The notes under the pieces are model-generated. The model had not been told where the DNA came from. It saw only the letters and a program-made list of their open reading frames with translations, and made no database searches. From the NCBI GenBank assembly GCA_039029535.1, contig JBCCFW010000021.1, positions 1 to 64,000 on the forward strand: a stretch of 64,000 bases of DNA, read 5' to 3'. Shown here piece by piece: positions 24,121 to 32,949 of the stretch (its first letter is position 1; every line of letters begins with the position of its first letter). A program made the position numbers and the translations under genes. This DNA comes from JBCCFW01 sp039029535. GTDB lineage: Bacteria > Acidobacteriota > JBCCFW01.

Positions 24121-26010
24121 TCAGCCCTCATCGCTCTCGGCCCATCGCCGCGACTCGAAGCTGCTGTTGCGTACCGACAGGATGAAGGGCCACACCCAGA
24201 GCAAGAAGCCCAGGAAGACGGCCCGTCCTCCGTTGGTCACTCCCGTCCGCACCGACACGCGGTAGTCGCGCGGCGGCGACGGAGCCTGCTCGGGGAAGTC
24301 CGGCGTGAGCTGCAAGACGTAGTCTCCCGGCGGCACGCCGGCCAGCACCGCGCTGACCCTCGTCCTCTTCGAATGAGGGTGGTAGTCGTGGACCATGAGG
24401 TTCACGGCCCGACGGTCTCCACTCTCCTGGTGGATCAGCAGTCCCGAGAGACGGATCCAGTAGTCCTTGAGGTTGCTGTTGAGCGTGATCTTCGTGCGTC
24501 CTCGCCGAAGCTCGAAGGGATCGCTCCGATAAGTGCCGGCCTCGGCCGTTTGGGCCTGCGGTACCGGGAAGCTTCGGTCGAAGACCTGACCCGACCGCGC
24601 CGACACGAAGAACTGGAAGGCGAGCAGCAGCACGGTCGCCAGCAGCGCGCTCTTGGCCGCGGACTTGGCCCGGACGCCGAGGTCGGTCGGTTGATGCGGG
24701 GCGATGCCCTGCTGCATCGGCGGACTGCCCTCCATCCCGAAGGCCGACCACAGGGTCTCGGCGTCGACGTAGGTGCCGAGGCTCCAGTTGATCTCCTGAG
24801 CGGTGCGCTCGGCCGAGACCATGTAGGGCGGCCGGATGTAGTCGGCGGTGCTCGACGTGTCGCCGACCGAGACCTGCCAGTAGAGCTCGCCGAGCACCTG
24901 GGAGACGATGGCCTCACCGGACTGGAAGCGCTTGTAGCTCTCACCGCGAAAGTGAACCTTGCGGTAGGCGTCGCCCACCTCGGCAGCGCTGATTGGCTCC
25001 ACGAATGACCAGTGGCCGTTCTGATAGGTCAGCCAGCGGAAGCCTTCCTGGGCCGAGTGAAGCAGGTACTCCTGCCAGTAGTAGCGGGTCCCGTAGACCT
25101 CGACGTACTTGACGATGTGGCCGATCGCCGCCCACTCCACGCCGCGCAGCCGGCCCTTCGTGCCGAGCGGGATGTGGGGCTTGATGGCCACCCGCTCCCG
25201 CGCGCTGAGGATCTCGAAGTCCTTCTTCGCGTCGAGCAACGAGCCGCACCAGGGGCAGCCGACCCTCTGCGTCTCGTCGGGCAGGGTGATCTCGAGCGGG
25301 CCGCCGCACTGCGGGCAGGTGAGCGTCTTCGCCGCCGCGGCCGTGGCCCGTTCATCCTGGTCGGGGAGATCGACCTTCGAGAAGCCGAGCTCCGACAACG
25401 CGATCTCGCGGCCGAGGTAGACCGCCTCGCAGCTCTCGCCGGTCCCGTAGTCCAGCGTGCCAAAGGTGTTCTTCGGCCCCTGGATGTCGGCGTAGTTGAG
25501 CAGCGCACCCGGCTCGACGGCGCTCGGCAGCTCGCCGGCGGCGGCCATGAAGCGGGCCTGCCGCACCTCGGCGATGACCCAGGTGCCGTGCGAGCCGAGG
25601 TCGACGGTCTCCCCTGGGTCGTGCTCGGAGAAGGAGGCCAGGGGCGGCACGTCGATGCCGTGGACGAGGTGGAACTTGCCCTGCGACTCCGAGAGCCAGG
25701 CGTGATGGCCGTCCTCGAAGGCGAGGTGCCACTCGTCCCAGGTGCCAGCGCCGTGGTCGAGCTGGAGTCGCCCGACGACCTGGAAGCGACCCTCTTCTTT
25801 CGTGCGCCCCTCGATTCCGATGCTGAGGAGCGAGGGAGTGGGGATGAGCTGGGCGACCTCGCCCAGGGTGGCCAGGTCGACCCCCTGCCGCACCACCGCC
25901 GACGAGCACGCGGGGCACACGGCCATGACCGAGTCGCCCAGCCGGAAGGTCACCGGCGAGCCGCAGCTCGGACAGGGGGCCTCGTAGCCGGCGAGGCTGG
26001 CACCGCTCAC
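24121..26010 (-). CDS. DUF4178 protein with zinc ribbons and membrane segments
   Basis: A 629-residue protein. A zinc ribbon opens it (CPSCGSP near residue 13, CPAC near 32). A first DUF4178 domain follows (about 60-180: FQVVGRLQ then TWDEWHLAFEDGHHAWLSES). A second ribbon is CPQCGGP/CPWCG near 250-275, and a second DUF4178 domain spans about 290-360 with WQEYLLHSAQEGFRWLTYQNGHWSF. One transmembrane helix near 460 (LLATVLLLAFQFFVSA) and a hydrophobic stretch near the C-terminus anchor it. GTG 26010 overlaps the speD stop (GTGA) and is chosen over the longer frame, which runs antisense into speD. DUF4178 has no known function. Confidence 0.85.
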   Translation of the reverse strand: MSGASLAGYEAPCPSCGSPVTFRLGDSVMAVCPACSSAVVRQGVDLATLGEVAQLIPTPSLLSIGIEGRTKEEGRFQVVGRLQLDHGAGTWDEWHLAFEDGHHAWLSESQGKFHLVHGIDVPPLASFSEHDPGETVDLGSHGTWVIAEVRQARFMAAAGELPSAVEPGALLNYADIQGPKNTFGTLDYGTGESCEAVYLGREIALSELGFSKVDLPDQDERATAAAAKTLTCPQCGGPLEITLPDETQRVGCPWCGSLLDAKKDFEILSARERVAIKPHIPLGTKGRLRGVEWAAIGHIVKYVEVYGTRYYWQEYLLHSAQEGFRWLTYQNGHWSFVEPISAAEVGDAYRKVHFRGESYKRFQSGEAIVSQVLGELYWQVSVGDTSSTADYIRPPYMVSAERTAQEINWSLGTYVDAETLWSAFGMEGSPPMQQGIAPHQPTDLGVRAKSAAKSALLATVLLLAFQFFVSARSGQVFDRSFPVPQAQTAEAGTYRSDPFELRRGRTKITLNSNLKDYWIRLSGLLIHQESGDRRAVNLMVHDYHPHSKRTRVSAVLAGVPPGDYVLQLTPDFPEQAPSPPRDYRVSVRTGVTNGGRAVFLGFLLWVWPFILSVRNSSFESRRWAESDEG

Positions 26011-26366
26011 GGCAGGCCCCGCTCGATGCGGCGCAGCCGCACGGTCTCGGCGCCGAGGAGCTCGGCGAGCCGCTCTTCCCAGGGCCACTCCGGCCGGGGC
26101 CGGCAGCAGTAGAGGTTGAAGGCGGCGAGACCGGTCTCGGGGAAGGTGTGGCAGCTCAGGTGGGATTCCGTGAGCATGAGCAGGCCGGTCACGCCTCCCG
26201 GTCCCGGGAAGACGTGCCAGCGGGTCTCACCGAGGGGCTTGAGGCCCTTCTCCTCGACCACGCGGTCGAAGACGGCGGTGAGCGTCTCCACCGAGCGGAG
26301 GGCCTCCGGACGACAGCCGGCCGCGTCGACCACCCACTCGACTCCGGTCGTTCCGGGATCCCCCAT
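26007..26366 (-). CDS. speD: S-adenosylmethionine decarboxylase proenzyme
   Basis: A 119-residue pyruvoyl enzyme of the short bacterial/archaeal type. It makes decarboxylated AdoMet, the aminopropyl donor for polyamines. The self-cleavage site is Glu67-Ser68 in LTESHLSCH; His73 and Cys88 stand at the spacing (plus 5 and plus 20 from the serine) of the catalytic His and Cys in characterised short enzymes. All catalytic residues are thus present. ATG 26366 has AGAAGG six bases upstream; GTG 26384 would add six residues and lacks a ribosome site. It is the first gene of a seven-gene run ending at 19354. Confidence 0.93.
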   Translation of the reverse strand: MGDPGTTGVEWVVDAAGCRPEALRSVETLTAVFDRVVEEKGLKPLGETRWHVFPGPGGVTGLLMLTESHLSCHTFPETGLAAFNLYCCRPRPEWPWEERLAELLGAETVRLRRIERGLP

Positions 26367-26531
26367 GCGCTCCCTTCTCTCCACTCCCGGCCGCAGGCCC
26401 CGACAGACGGGCCTCCGGTGCGGGCGCCAAGCCTAGCAAGGGCACGGGGTCGCGAGGAACCGGGCCCGTGGACGATGAGGGGTCTACGCGCAGAGAGCGC
26501 GAAGGTTGCCAGCGGGCCCGCGGAGACGGGA

Positions 26532-27851
26532 TCAGCTCATCGCGAGCATCCGACCCGCGGCCGAGAGACCCGCCTGGAAGGCGCCGCCAATGGTCCCGTA
26601 GGCGTTGATCGAGAGCGCCTCGCCACCGAAGAAGACCCCGGCCATCTTGAGCGGCTGGTCGGCCAGGATGATGCGCGCGGCTCCACCACCGGGTCGCGCG
26701 AAGGAGTAGGCCCCCAGGCTGTAGGGGTCCGCGCCCCAGCTCGTCACGTAGGGCGGCGTCTCCTTGGAGAGCTGCGCGATGGCGTCCTCCCCGAAGACGT
26801 CACGAGCGACCTCGACGGCGGCCTCCACCGACGCCGAGTGCTCCAGCCGGGAGAGAGCGCTCGCCATGCTCCCACCGAAGTACACGACGGCCAGGTTCTT
26901 CTGGGTGCCTTGGAAGTTGGTGGCGTACGTGTTCGTTCCGTACAGCCCGCTGCGGACGATGCTCGCGTTCTTCTCGGTCGTGGATTCCGGAAGGAGAACG
27001 CGGTACTGCGTCGGCTGGGTCGCCGCGCCATCGAACAGGAGGGCGACCTTGTGGTAGCTGCCCAGGGGGAGGAGCTGGAAGTTGTCGGCCACCTCGGGTG
27101 GCAGCTTCGGCACGAAGCGAATGCGATCGGCGTTGAGCACGCCCGTCGGCACCGTGACGAGCACCGCATCCACCTCGAGGCGCCCCACCGAGTCGGCGAG
27201 GATCGTGATGCTCCCCCGACGGCTGTAGTCGATCTCTTTCACCGGGGCCTTGCGGCAAAACTCGACCCCGGCTTCTTGCAAGCGAAGAGCGTAGGACTCC
27301 GCCAACACGCCGAGCCCGCTCACCGGCACCATGTTGCCCCCGCTCAAGCCACTCCCGCTGCGGGAGCGATCCACGCAGGAGAAGCTCCAGAGGTCGGTCG
27401 CCTCCTCCAGGGAGCCGACCATGGCAGCCGCCTGCGGGTAGTACTTGTCGTCCTGACGGGACTCGACGGCCTTGCCGGCAGGCACGTCGTGCCCGGCGCT
27501 TCCGACCTCGCAGATCGCCTCGTCGAGCGTCTCCTGCTCCTCGGAAACGGCGGTGTAAGCCTCGCCCGAGACCACTCCAGCCTTGGCGAGGTAGTGACGA
27601 GAGTCCGGAGCTGGCCGGGTCGGGATGCGCATCTTCGCAGCGACCTGGGTCCACTCGTTGGAGTTGGAGTAGTGGATCCACTGGGCACCCTCGTCGAAGG
27701 GCACGCCGAAGCGATCGATGGTCGACATCCGCCCGCCGAGTCGCTCGCGGGCCTCGAGCACCGTGACCCGCAGGCCGTTCTCACGAAGGAGCGCCGCCGC
27801 CGCCAGCCCGGAGGCTCCCGCTCCGATGATCGCCACGTTCCGATAGGGCAT
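26532..27851 (-). CDS. Flavin monoamine/polyamine oxidase-like protein
   Basis: A 439-residue FAD enzyme of the amine oxidase family. The N-terminal motif is IGAGASGLAAAALL (residues 9-22), then VLEARERLGGRMST near 31-44 and the C-terminal FAD loop GVFFGGEALSINAYGTIGGAFQAG near 402-425. There is no signal peptide, so it is cytosolic. The family deaminates primary or secondary amines, including polyamines, with hydrogen peroxide release. It lies 165 bases upstream of speD in the same direction, which makes polyamine turnover a reasonable but unproven role. It is a different subfamily from the exported FAD protein at 20457. Confidence 0.8.
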   Translation of the reverse strand: MPYRNVAIIGAGASGLAAAALLRENGLRVTVLEARERLGGRMSTIDRFGVPFDEGAQWIHYSNSNEWTQVAAKMRIPTRPAPDSRHYLAKAGVVSGEAYTAVSEEQETLDEAICEVGSAGHDVPAGKAVESRQDDKYYPQAAAMVGSLEEATDLWSFSCVDRSRSGSGLSGGNMVPVSGLGVLAESYALRLQEAGVEFCRKAPVKEIDYSRRGSITILADSVGRLEVDAVLVTVPTGVLNADRIRFVPKLPPEVADNFQLLPLGSYHKVALLFDGAATQPTQYRVLLPESTTEKNASIVRSGLYGTNTYATNFQGTQKNLAVVYFGGSMASALSRLEHSASVEAAVEVARDVFGEDAIAQLSKETPPYVTSWGADPYSLGAYSFARPGGGAARIILADQPLKMAGVFFGGEALSINAYGTIGGAFQAGLSAAGRMLAMS

Positions 27852-28006
27852 GGATCACCTCCGCGCGCTCGATCGTCGGACCGATCGCGACGAAGGCAGG
27901 GTGACAGGCGAGAGTTGCTCCGACTTGGCGTCGTCGGCCGAGAGAACGAGCACCGACTGCGATCGTCGGCGTCGCCTGCGGCAAGGCGCACCAGCCCTGG
28001 TCCGGG

Positions 28007-28801
28007 CTACTGGAAGAAGCGCTTCCGGAGCCGGTTCGGGACCACCAAGGCCAGGATCGCCGACAGGCTCAACAGCCACAGCGCGCTCACGCCCTGCTCG
28101 GGCCCCAACGGCCCCTGGCAGAGACCACGGCTGAGTCGCACCGCGTGATGCAGGGGCGTGAACCAGGCGATGGTCTCCCCGTGCGGGAAGCGACTCACCG
28201 GGAAGAAGATGCCCGAGAACAGGAAGAGCGGCGTGAGGAAGAGCGTGAAGTAGTACGAGTAGTGATCGATCTTCTTGATGATCGACGTGTAGAGCTGGCC
28301 GATCAGAGCGAAGGTCACGCCGATGAGAACGATGGCCAGCGGCATGAGCAGGGCCCAGGGCGAAGTGATCAGGGGATCGATGAAGAGCCCCATGCCGAGC
28401 ACGACGATCAGGAACGCCAGCCCGTAGATGAGCGACCGGGCCACGGCCCACATCAGCTCGCCCAGGCAGACGTCCTCCACCTGGGCTGGCGTCGCCAAGT
28501 AGGCGTCGTAGAGCCGCGCGAAGGTCATCTTCACGAACATGTTGTAGGTCGACTCGAAGGTCGCCCCGTTCATCGCCGACGACGCCACCAGGCCGGGCGC
28601 GATGAAGGCGAGGTAGGTCTTCCCCTCGAGCCCACCCGAGATGTAGGCCCCGAGCCCCACCCCCATGCCCACGAGATAGAGCACGGGCTCGAAGAAGTTG
28701 GGGAGGATGTTGCTCTTCCAGGTGCGCCGGTACTCGGTGGCGTTGCGCATGAACACCGCCCAAGCCACACCCAGGTCATGGTCGGGAAAGAGCCGGCTCA
28801 T
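28007..28801 (-). CDS. ABC-2 type transporter permease (NodJ-like)
   Basis: A 264-residue membrane protein with six hydrophobic segments and the ABC-2 permease pattern. Features include FIAPGLVASSAMNGATFE, TYNMFVKMTFARLYDAYLATP and FSGIFFPVSRFP, as in NodJ/DrrB-type permeases. ATG 28801 overlaps the ATPase stop (ATGA). With the upstream ATPase it makes a complete exporter. The exported substrate cannot be told; related pairs move lipids, oligosaccharides or drugs. Confidence 0.87.
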   Translation of the reverse strand: MSRLFPDHDLGVAWAVFMRNATEYRRTWKSNILPNFFEPVLYLVGMGVGLGAYISGGLEGKTYLAFIAPGLVASSAMNGATFESTYNMFVKMTFARLYDAYLATPAQVEDVCLGELMWAVARSLIYGLAFLIVVLGMGLFIDPLITSPWALLMPLAIVLIGVTFALIGQLYTSIIKKIDHYSYYFTLFLTPLFLFSGIFFPVSRFPHGETIAWFTPLHHAVRLSRGLCQGPLGPEQGVSALWLLSLSAILALVVPNRLRKRFFQ

Positions 28802-29730
28802 CCCTCGAGCCCCCGGCCGGTGAGGGCGAGGAAGACGTCTTCCAGGTGACTGCGTCGCAAGGTGGCCTGGAGGTCGGGATGCGCGGTCACCGCCGACGCC
28901 AGCAGGCCCTCGCCATCGTCGACGTAGAGCAGCAAGCGACTGGGCAGTCGTCCGGTGGCGGTCACGCGGGGACGCCACTGCTCTTCCAGCGCCTCGATGT
29001 CGTCGTCGGCCTGCAGGCGGAGCTCGACCACCTGGGGCGCGACGTGACGGTCGATGAGCGCGTCGGGACTACCCTCGTCGACGACCTTTCCGGCATCCAT
29101 GATGAGCAAGCGGTCGCAGAGCTTTTCGGCCTCGTCCATGTAGTGGGTCGACAACACCAGGGTGGTGTCGCCACGACTCAGCTCGACGAGCTGCTGCCAC
29201 AGGCGGTTGCGCGCCTGAGGGTCGAGCCCCGTCGTCGGCTCGTCGAGGACGAGCAGGTCGGGTCGACCGAGCAGGCCACGAGCGACTTGCAGTCGTCGCT
29301 TGAGACCACCCGAGAGCGTGATGACCGGCGCCTCGGAGCGATCGCTCAGGCCGACGAACTCGAGCAGCTCCTCCACCCGTCGCTCGGCGTCGGCGCGACC
29401 GAGCCCGAAGAAGCGGGTGAAGACCCGGAGGTTCTCGCGCGCGCTCATGTACTCGTCGAGGTTCTGCTCCTGCGGCACGACCCCCAGTCGACGCTTGACC
29501 TCGCGATCGTTGGGTCCGTCCGAGACGGGATGCCCGAGCACCTCCAGCCGCCCACCGCCCACCGGGGTCGCCCGGTAGATCATCCGCATGGTCGTGCTCT
29601 TGCCGGCGCCGTTGGGCCCGAGCAGGCCGAAGCACTCGCCCTTCTCGATGCGGAAGTCGATCCCCGCCACGGCCCGCAGCTCGCCGTAGGTCTTGGTCAG
29701 ACCTTCGGCGAGAACCGCCGGAGTCGTCAC
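28798..29730 (-). CDS. ABC transporter ATPase (NodI/DrrA-like)
   Basis: A 310-residue ATPase. Walker A GPNGAGKST near residues 38-46, the Q-loop PQEQN, signature LSGGLKRRLQVARGLL near 138-153, Walker B LLVLDEPTTGLDP and the H-loop THYMDEAE are all present. The LSGGLKRR form and the C-terminal 80-residue extension are typical of NodI/DrrA ATPases. GTG 29730 overlaps the aldo/keto reductase stop (GTGA). The long open frame upstream is antisense to nothing but lacks homology and is ignored. Confidence 0.92.
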   Translation of the reverse strand: MTTPAVLAEGLTKTYGELRAVAGIDFRIEKGECFGLLGPNGAGKSTTMRMIYRATPVGGGRLEVLGHPVSDGPNDREVKRRLGVVPQEQNLDEYMSARENLRVFTRFFGLGRADAERRVEELLEFVGLSDRSEAPVITLSGGLKRRLQVARGLLGRPDLLVLDEPTTGLDPQARNRLWQQLVELSRGDTTLVLSTHYMDEAEKLCDRLLIMDAGKVVDEGSPDALIDRHVAPQVVELRLQADDDIEALEEQWRPRVTATGRLPSRLLLYVDDGEGLLASAVTAHPDLQATLRRSHLEDVFLALTGRGLEG

Positions 29731-30554
29731 AAGAACTCGATCTTGGCGTCGGCTGGCGGCGGCGGGTAGGCCCGCGCGAGCTGGGTCAGGTCTTCCTCGT
29801 CGAAGACGATGTCCAGCGCCGTCGCGTTCTGCTCGACGTGCTCGGGGCGCACGGCCTTCGGGATCGTCACCACGCCCTCGTGTCGGAGCACCCAGGCCAG
29901 CGCGACCTGCGCCGGCGTCACCTGCTGCCGCGCGGCCACTGCCGCCAGCGCAGAGCCTGGACGCAGGCGTCCCTGCTCGAACGGCGAGTACGACATGAAC
30001 AGCACGCCGGCCTCTCGACAGGCGGGGATGAGCCGGGCGTCCGGCGCACGACGCTCCACGTTGTAGAGACACTGGTTGGCGGCGATGCCGAGGCCACCGG
30101 GCAGCTCGCGGGCCGCCTGCATCTCGTCGTGGTCGAAGTTGCTCAAGCCGTAGGCGGCGATCTTGCCCTTGAGTCGCAAGTCCATGAACGCCGCGAGGGT
30201 GTCCTCGAGAGGATGTTGGCCCGGCCAGTGCAGCAGGTAGAGATCGACCTGCTCGACGCCGAGTCGCTTCAGGCTCCGCTCACAGGCCTGGATGGTCCCC
30301 TCACGCGACGCGTTCTCCGGCAAGACCTTGGAGACGAGGTAGACCTCGTCACGACGCCCTTCGATGGCCTCGCGGACCACGAGCTCGGCGTCGTGATACA
30401 TCTCGGCGGTGTCGACCAGGGTCATCCCGAGGTCGAGGCCCTGCTTCAGGGCCCGGACCTCCTCGGAGCGTCGGGAGGCCTCCTCGCCCATCCGCCAGGT
30501 GCCCTGTCCGAGCACGGGCAGGCAGAGACCGGACGGCAGCGTCGTCGTGCGCAC
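29727..30554 (-). CDS. Aldo/keto reductase
   Basis: A 275-residue cytosolic NADPH-dependent carbonyl reductase with a TIM-barrel fold. The catalytic tetrad is intact: Asp48, Tyr53, Lys76 and His109 in LVDTAEMYHD, VSKVL and LYLLHWPG. The C-terminal cofactor loop TIPKAVRPEHVEQNA is present. It is close in length and motifs to bacterial 2,5-diketogluconate-reductase-like members; its substrate is unknown. GTG 30554 starts it, 21 bases after the end of the hydro-lyase gene, so the two are likely co-transcribed. Confidence 0.92.
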   Translation of the reverse strand: MRTTTLPSGLCLPVLGQGTWRMGEEASRRSEEVRALKQGLDLGMTLVDTAEMYHDAELVVREAIEGRRDEVYLVSKVLPENASREGTIQACERSLKRLGVEQVDLYLLHWPGQHPLEDTLAAFMDLRLKGKIAAYGLSNFDHDEMQAARELPGGLGIAANQCLYNVERRAPDARLIPACREAGVLFMSYSPFEQGRLRPGSALAAVAARQQVTPAQVALAWVLRHEGVVTIPKAVRPEHVEQNATALDIVFDEEDLTQLARAYPPPPADAKIEFL

Positions 30555-30575
30555 GAGTCGTGTCCGCTCGTCGGC

Positions 30576-32570
30576 TCAGCCGACCGGGCTGGCGGCAAAC
30601 ATGCCGACCTCGTAGGACGCGATGCGTCCCACGAAGGCCGACGCGGCCACGGTCAGCGGTGACGCGAGGTAGAGCCGGCCCGGCCCCGAGCGACCACGGT
30701 AGTTGCGGTTGATGGCCGACACGCTCACCTGCTCACCGTCGGCGGAGACGCCCGGGCCACAACCGATGCACGCCCCACAGCCGGGCGGGATGAGCGTCAC
30801 TCCGGCCTTCTCGAAGATCTCGAGATAGCCCTGGCTCTCGGCGTAGGCAGCCACGTCCTTCGAGCCGAACTGGATGAAGAAGCTCACGCCGTCGACGACC
30901 TTCAGGCCGGCCTCGACCGCTTCCTTCGTGACCCGCGCGTACATGTCGAGGTCGTCCCGCTTGCCCGCGGTGCAGGAGCCACCGTAGGCGATCTGGATGC
31001 CGACCTCTCCGATCTCGGTGACGGTCGCGCCATTCTTTGGATCCGACGGGATGCCACGGTCGGGATCGCCGGGCGTGGCGACCATCGGGACGAGGCTGGA
31101 CAGGTCGATGCGGTGGACGCCGCCAGCGTACTCGGCACCCTCGTCGGCGCTGATGAAGGAGGCCTGGATCTCCTCTCGAGTGAGGTTGGGACGACGCTCG
31201 GCGAGCCAGTCGAGGGCCAGGTCGTCGGCCTCACAGATGCCCGTGCGCGCGGTGCACTCGGTGGCCATGTTGGCGAGGGTGGCCCGCTCGTCCATCGAGA
31301 GGCTGGCCAAGCCCGGGCCGCCGAACTCCATCATCCGGTTGAGGGTCTCCTCGTCCTTCGCGAAGGTCGCCAGGATGTGGAGCATCAGGTCCTTGGCGGT
31401 CACGCCGGGCTTCAGCTCTCCCTCGAGCTCGAAGCGGATCGACTCCGGCACCTTCACCGTGGTGAAGCCGCACTGGAGGAGGTTGGCGTACTCGGTGGCA
31501 CCGACCCCCCAGGTGAGGGCGTTGCTGCCACCGCCCATGCAGGTGTGGGAGTCGGTCGCCTGGATGAAGTCACCCGGGTCGACGAACTCCTCGCGGGCGA
31601 CCTGATGACAGATGCCTGGGCTCACGCCGTCGACCGCGGAGTAATCGCGCAGGCCGCAGTGGGCCTGGAACTCCCGCTGCAGCACGCGCAGGCGCTCGAT
31701 CTTGTCGGAGAACGGCTGCATGCGCGGCACGCCGTCGGCGTAGATGAGGTGGTCCTCGAAGACCGCGAACTTGCTGGGGTCCTCGACGGTGTAGTCCTTG
31801 CCGTACTGCTCCTCGAGGAAGAAGTGGACCTGGGCCGAGGTGAACTCGTGGGAGTAGCCGCCGTCCACCTTCACGACCAGGGCATCGCCCGGTTTCACGA
31901 AGACGTCGCCGTCCTGCCCCACCGCGTGTGACGCGAGGATCTTCTCGCCCATGTTCATCGGACGCTGCGGCGTGTCGAGCTCGGGCAGCGTCACCTCGCC
32001 GGCTGCCAGCGCGCGGGCGAAGGGGAAGAGCCCGCCGTGCTCGATGATGAGCGCCGTGATCCCGTCATGTCCCGCGGTGAACTCGGAGAGCGGGATCTCC
32101 TCGCCCGACTGAAGACGCGACAGCAGCGCGTGGTCGCCCATGAGCACGCCCTGGTTGATGTTGTTCTGCGCGTGGATGGGCGCGAAGCTCGCAGCGATGG
32201 CGAGCTTGATGCCCGACCACTTCTCCGCCTGCACCGCCGTCTCCCGCGACGAGCCCACGCCCTTTTGCAGGCCGGACACGATGACCTCGAAGCCACCGTC
32301 CATGAGCTCACGCTCACCGACGACCCGCTCGCCGTCCACGATGAGCCCGGCGTAGGCGTTCTTCGCGATCTCGGCCGGATCGTGGTCGAAGCAGACCCAC
32401 GCCGGCGTCATCGCGTCGGTGTTGATGTCGTCGAGGAGGTCCTCGACGCGGACGTCGTCCATCTTCAGGTCGAGCTCGCCGCGGAGCTGCTTCTTGATGA
32501 GCTCCGGGTCCTTCGTGAGGAAGAGGATGCGGCGATCGGGGCTGAGGCGAAAGCTGGAGACCTGGGGCAT
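30576..32570 (-). CDS. Fused aconitase-family hydro-lyase with N-terminal swivel domain
   Basis: A 664-residue iron-sulfur hydro-lyase. Residues about 35-200 are the small-subunit swivel domain (DDINTDAMTPAW; GVGSSRETAVQAEKWSG; NNINQGVL). Residues about 220-660 are the catalytic part with TDSHTCMGGG, GGSCTAGKRDDLD and CGACIGCGPG. The last two supply the three cluster-binding cysteines. NRNYRGRSG and YLASPLT follow. Most fused aconitases have the swivel at the C-terminus; here the order is as in AcnB but without its HEAT-like domain. Substrate could be citrate, isopropylmalate, homoaconitate or methyl-citrate type; no leu or cit genes are adjacent. ATG 32570 is the start. Confidence 0.85.
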   Translation of the reverse strand: MPQVSSFRLSPDRRILFLTKDPELIKKQLRGELDLKMDDVRVEDLLDDINTDAMTPAWVCFDHDPAEIAKNAYAGLIVDGERVVGERELMDGGFEVIVSGLQKGVGSSRETAVQAEKWSGIKLAIAASFAPIHAQNNINQGVLMGDHALLSRLQSGEEIPLSEFTAGHDGITALIIEHGGLFPFARALAAGEVTLPELDTPQRPMNMGEKILASHAVGQDGDVFVKPGDALVVKVDGGYSHEFTSAQVHFFLEEQYGKDYTVEDPSKFAVFEDHLIYADGVPRMQPFSDKIERLRVLQREFQAHCGLRDYSAVDGVSPGICHQVAREEFVDPGDFIQATDSHTCMGGGSNALTWGVGATEYANLLQCGFTTVKVPESIRFELEGELKPGVTAKDLMLHILATFAKDEETLNRMMEFGGPGLASLSMDERATLANMATECTARTGICEADDLALDWLAERRPNLTREEIQASFISADEGAEYAGGVHRIDLSSLVPMVATPGDPDRGIPSDPKNGATVTEIGEVGIQIAYGGSCTAGKRDDLDMYARVTKEAVEAGLKVVDGVSFFIQFGSKDVAAYAESQGYLEIFEKAGVTLIPPGCGACIGCGPGVSADGEQVSVSAINRNYRGRSGPGRLYLASPLTVAASAFVGRIASYEVGMFAASPVG

Positions 32571-32702
32571 GAGAACGGACTCGATGCGCTCGAAAGGCGC
32601 GAAGAAGGGAGGGAGGGAGGACGGAGGGAGTGCTGACGGGGAGCCCGATCATGCCAGCTCGGACGCTTTTCGGCAGCAGGCGCTCACCGGGCGAGAAAAA
32701 TA

Positions 32703-32731
32703 ACCCTAGCCGATGGTCGCGGCGCGATCAA
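32703..32731 (-). promoter_or_regulatory. Possible promoter of the hydro-lyase gene run
   Basis: On the minus strand, TTGATC (32731-32726), a 17-base spacer and TAGGGT (32708-32703). It lies about 135 bases before ATG 32570 and would drive the long minus-strand gene run. Confidence 0.35.
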
Positions 32732-32920
32732 TTCACTGGAAGGATGCAGTAACCGGCCCAATGCACCGGTGAGTGCGACCGCCAACGCCCCAGGGCCCTG
32801 CGTCCGTTGTCGACGTCCGGTCTCCGGCACCAGCCCTCCTCGACATGGCGCGCTCGTTGCCTCGCCAACGACGTGTGTTTCGCCTGCTGAACACTCTCTC
32901 GCGAATCGAGCGCCCCGCGC

Positions 32921-32949
32921 TGGACAGGCGAAACGCAAGGGCTTAGCTT
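32921..32949 (+). promoter_or_regulatory. Possible promoter of rhs gene
   Basis: TGGACA (32921-32926), 17 bases, TAGCTT (32944-32949). It overlaps the right arm of the ten-base inverted repeat, and the AAGTGG-G-CCACTT palindrome lies just downstream, about 73 bases before ATG 33062. Confidence 0.33.
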
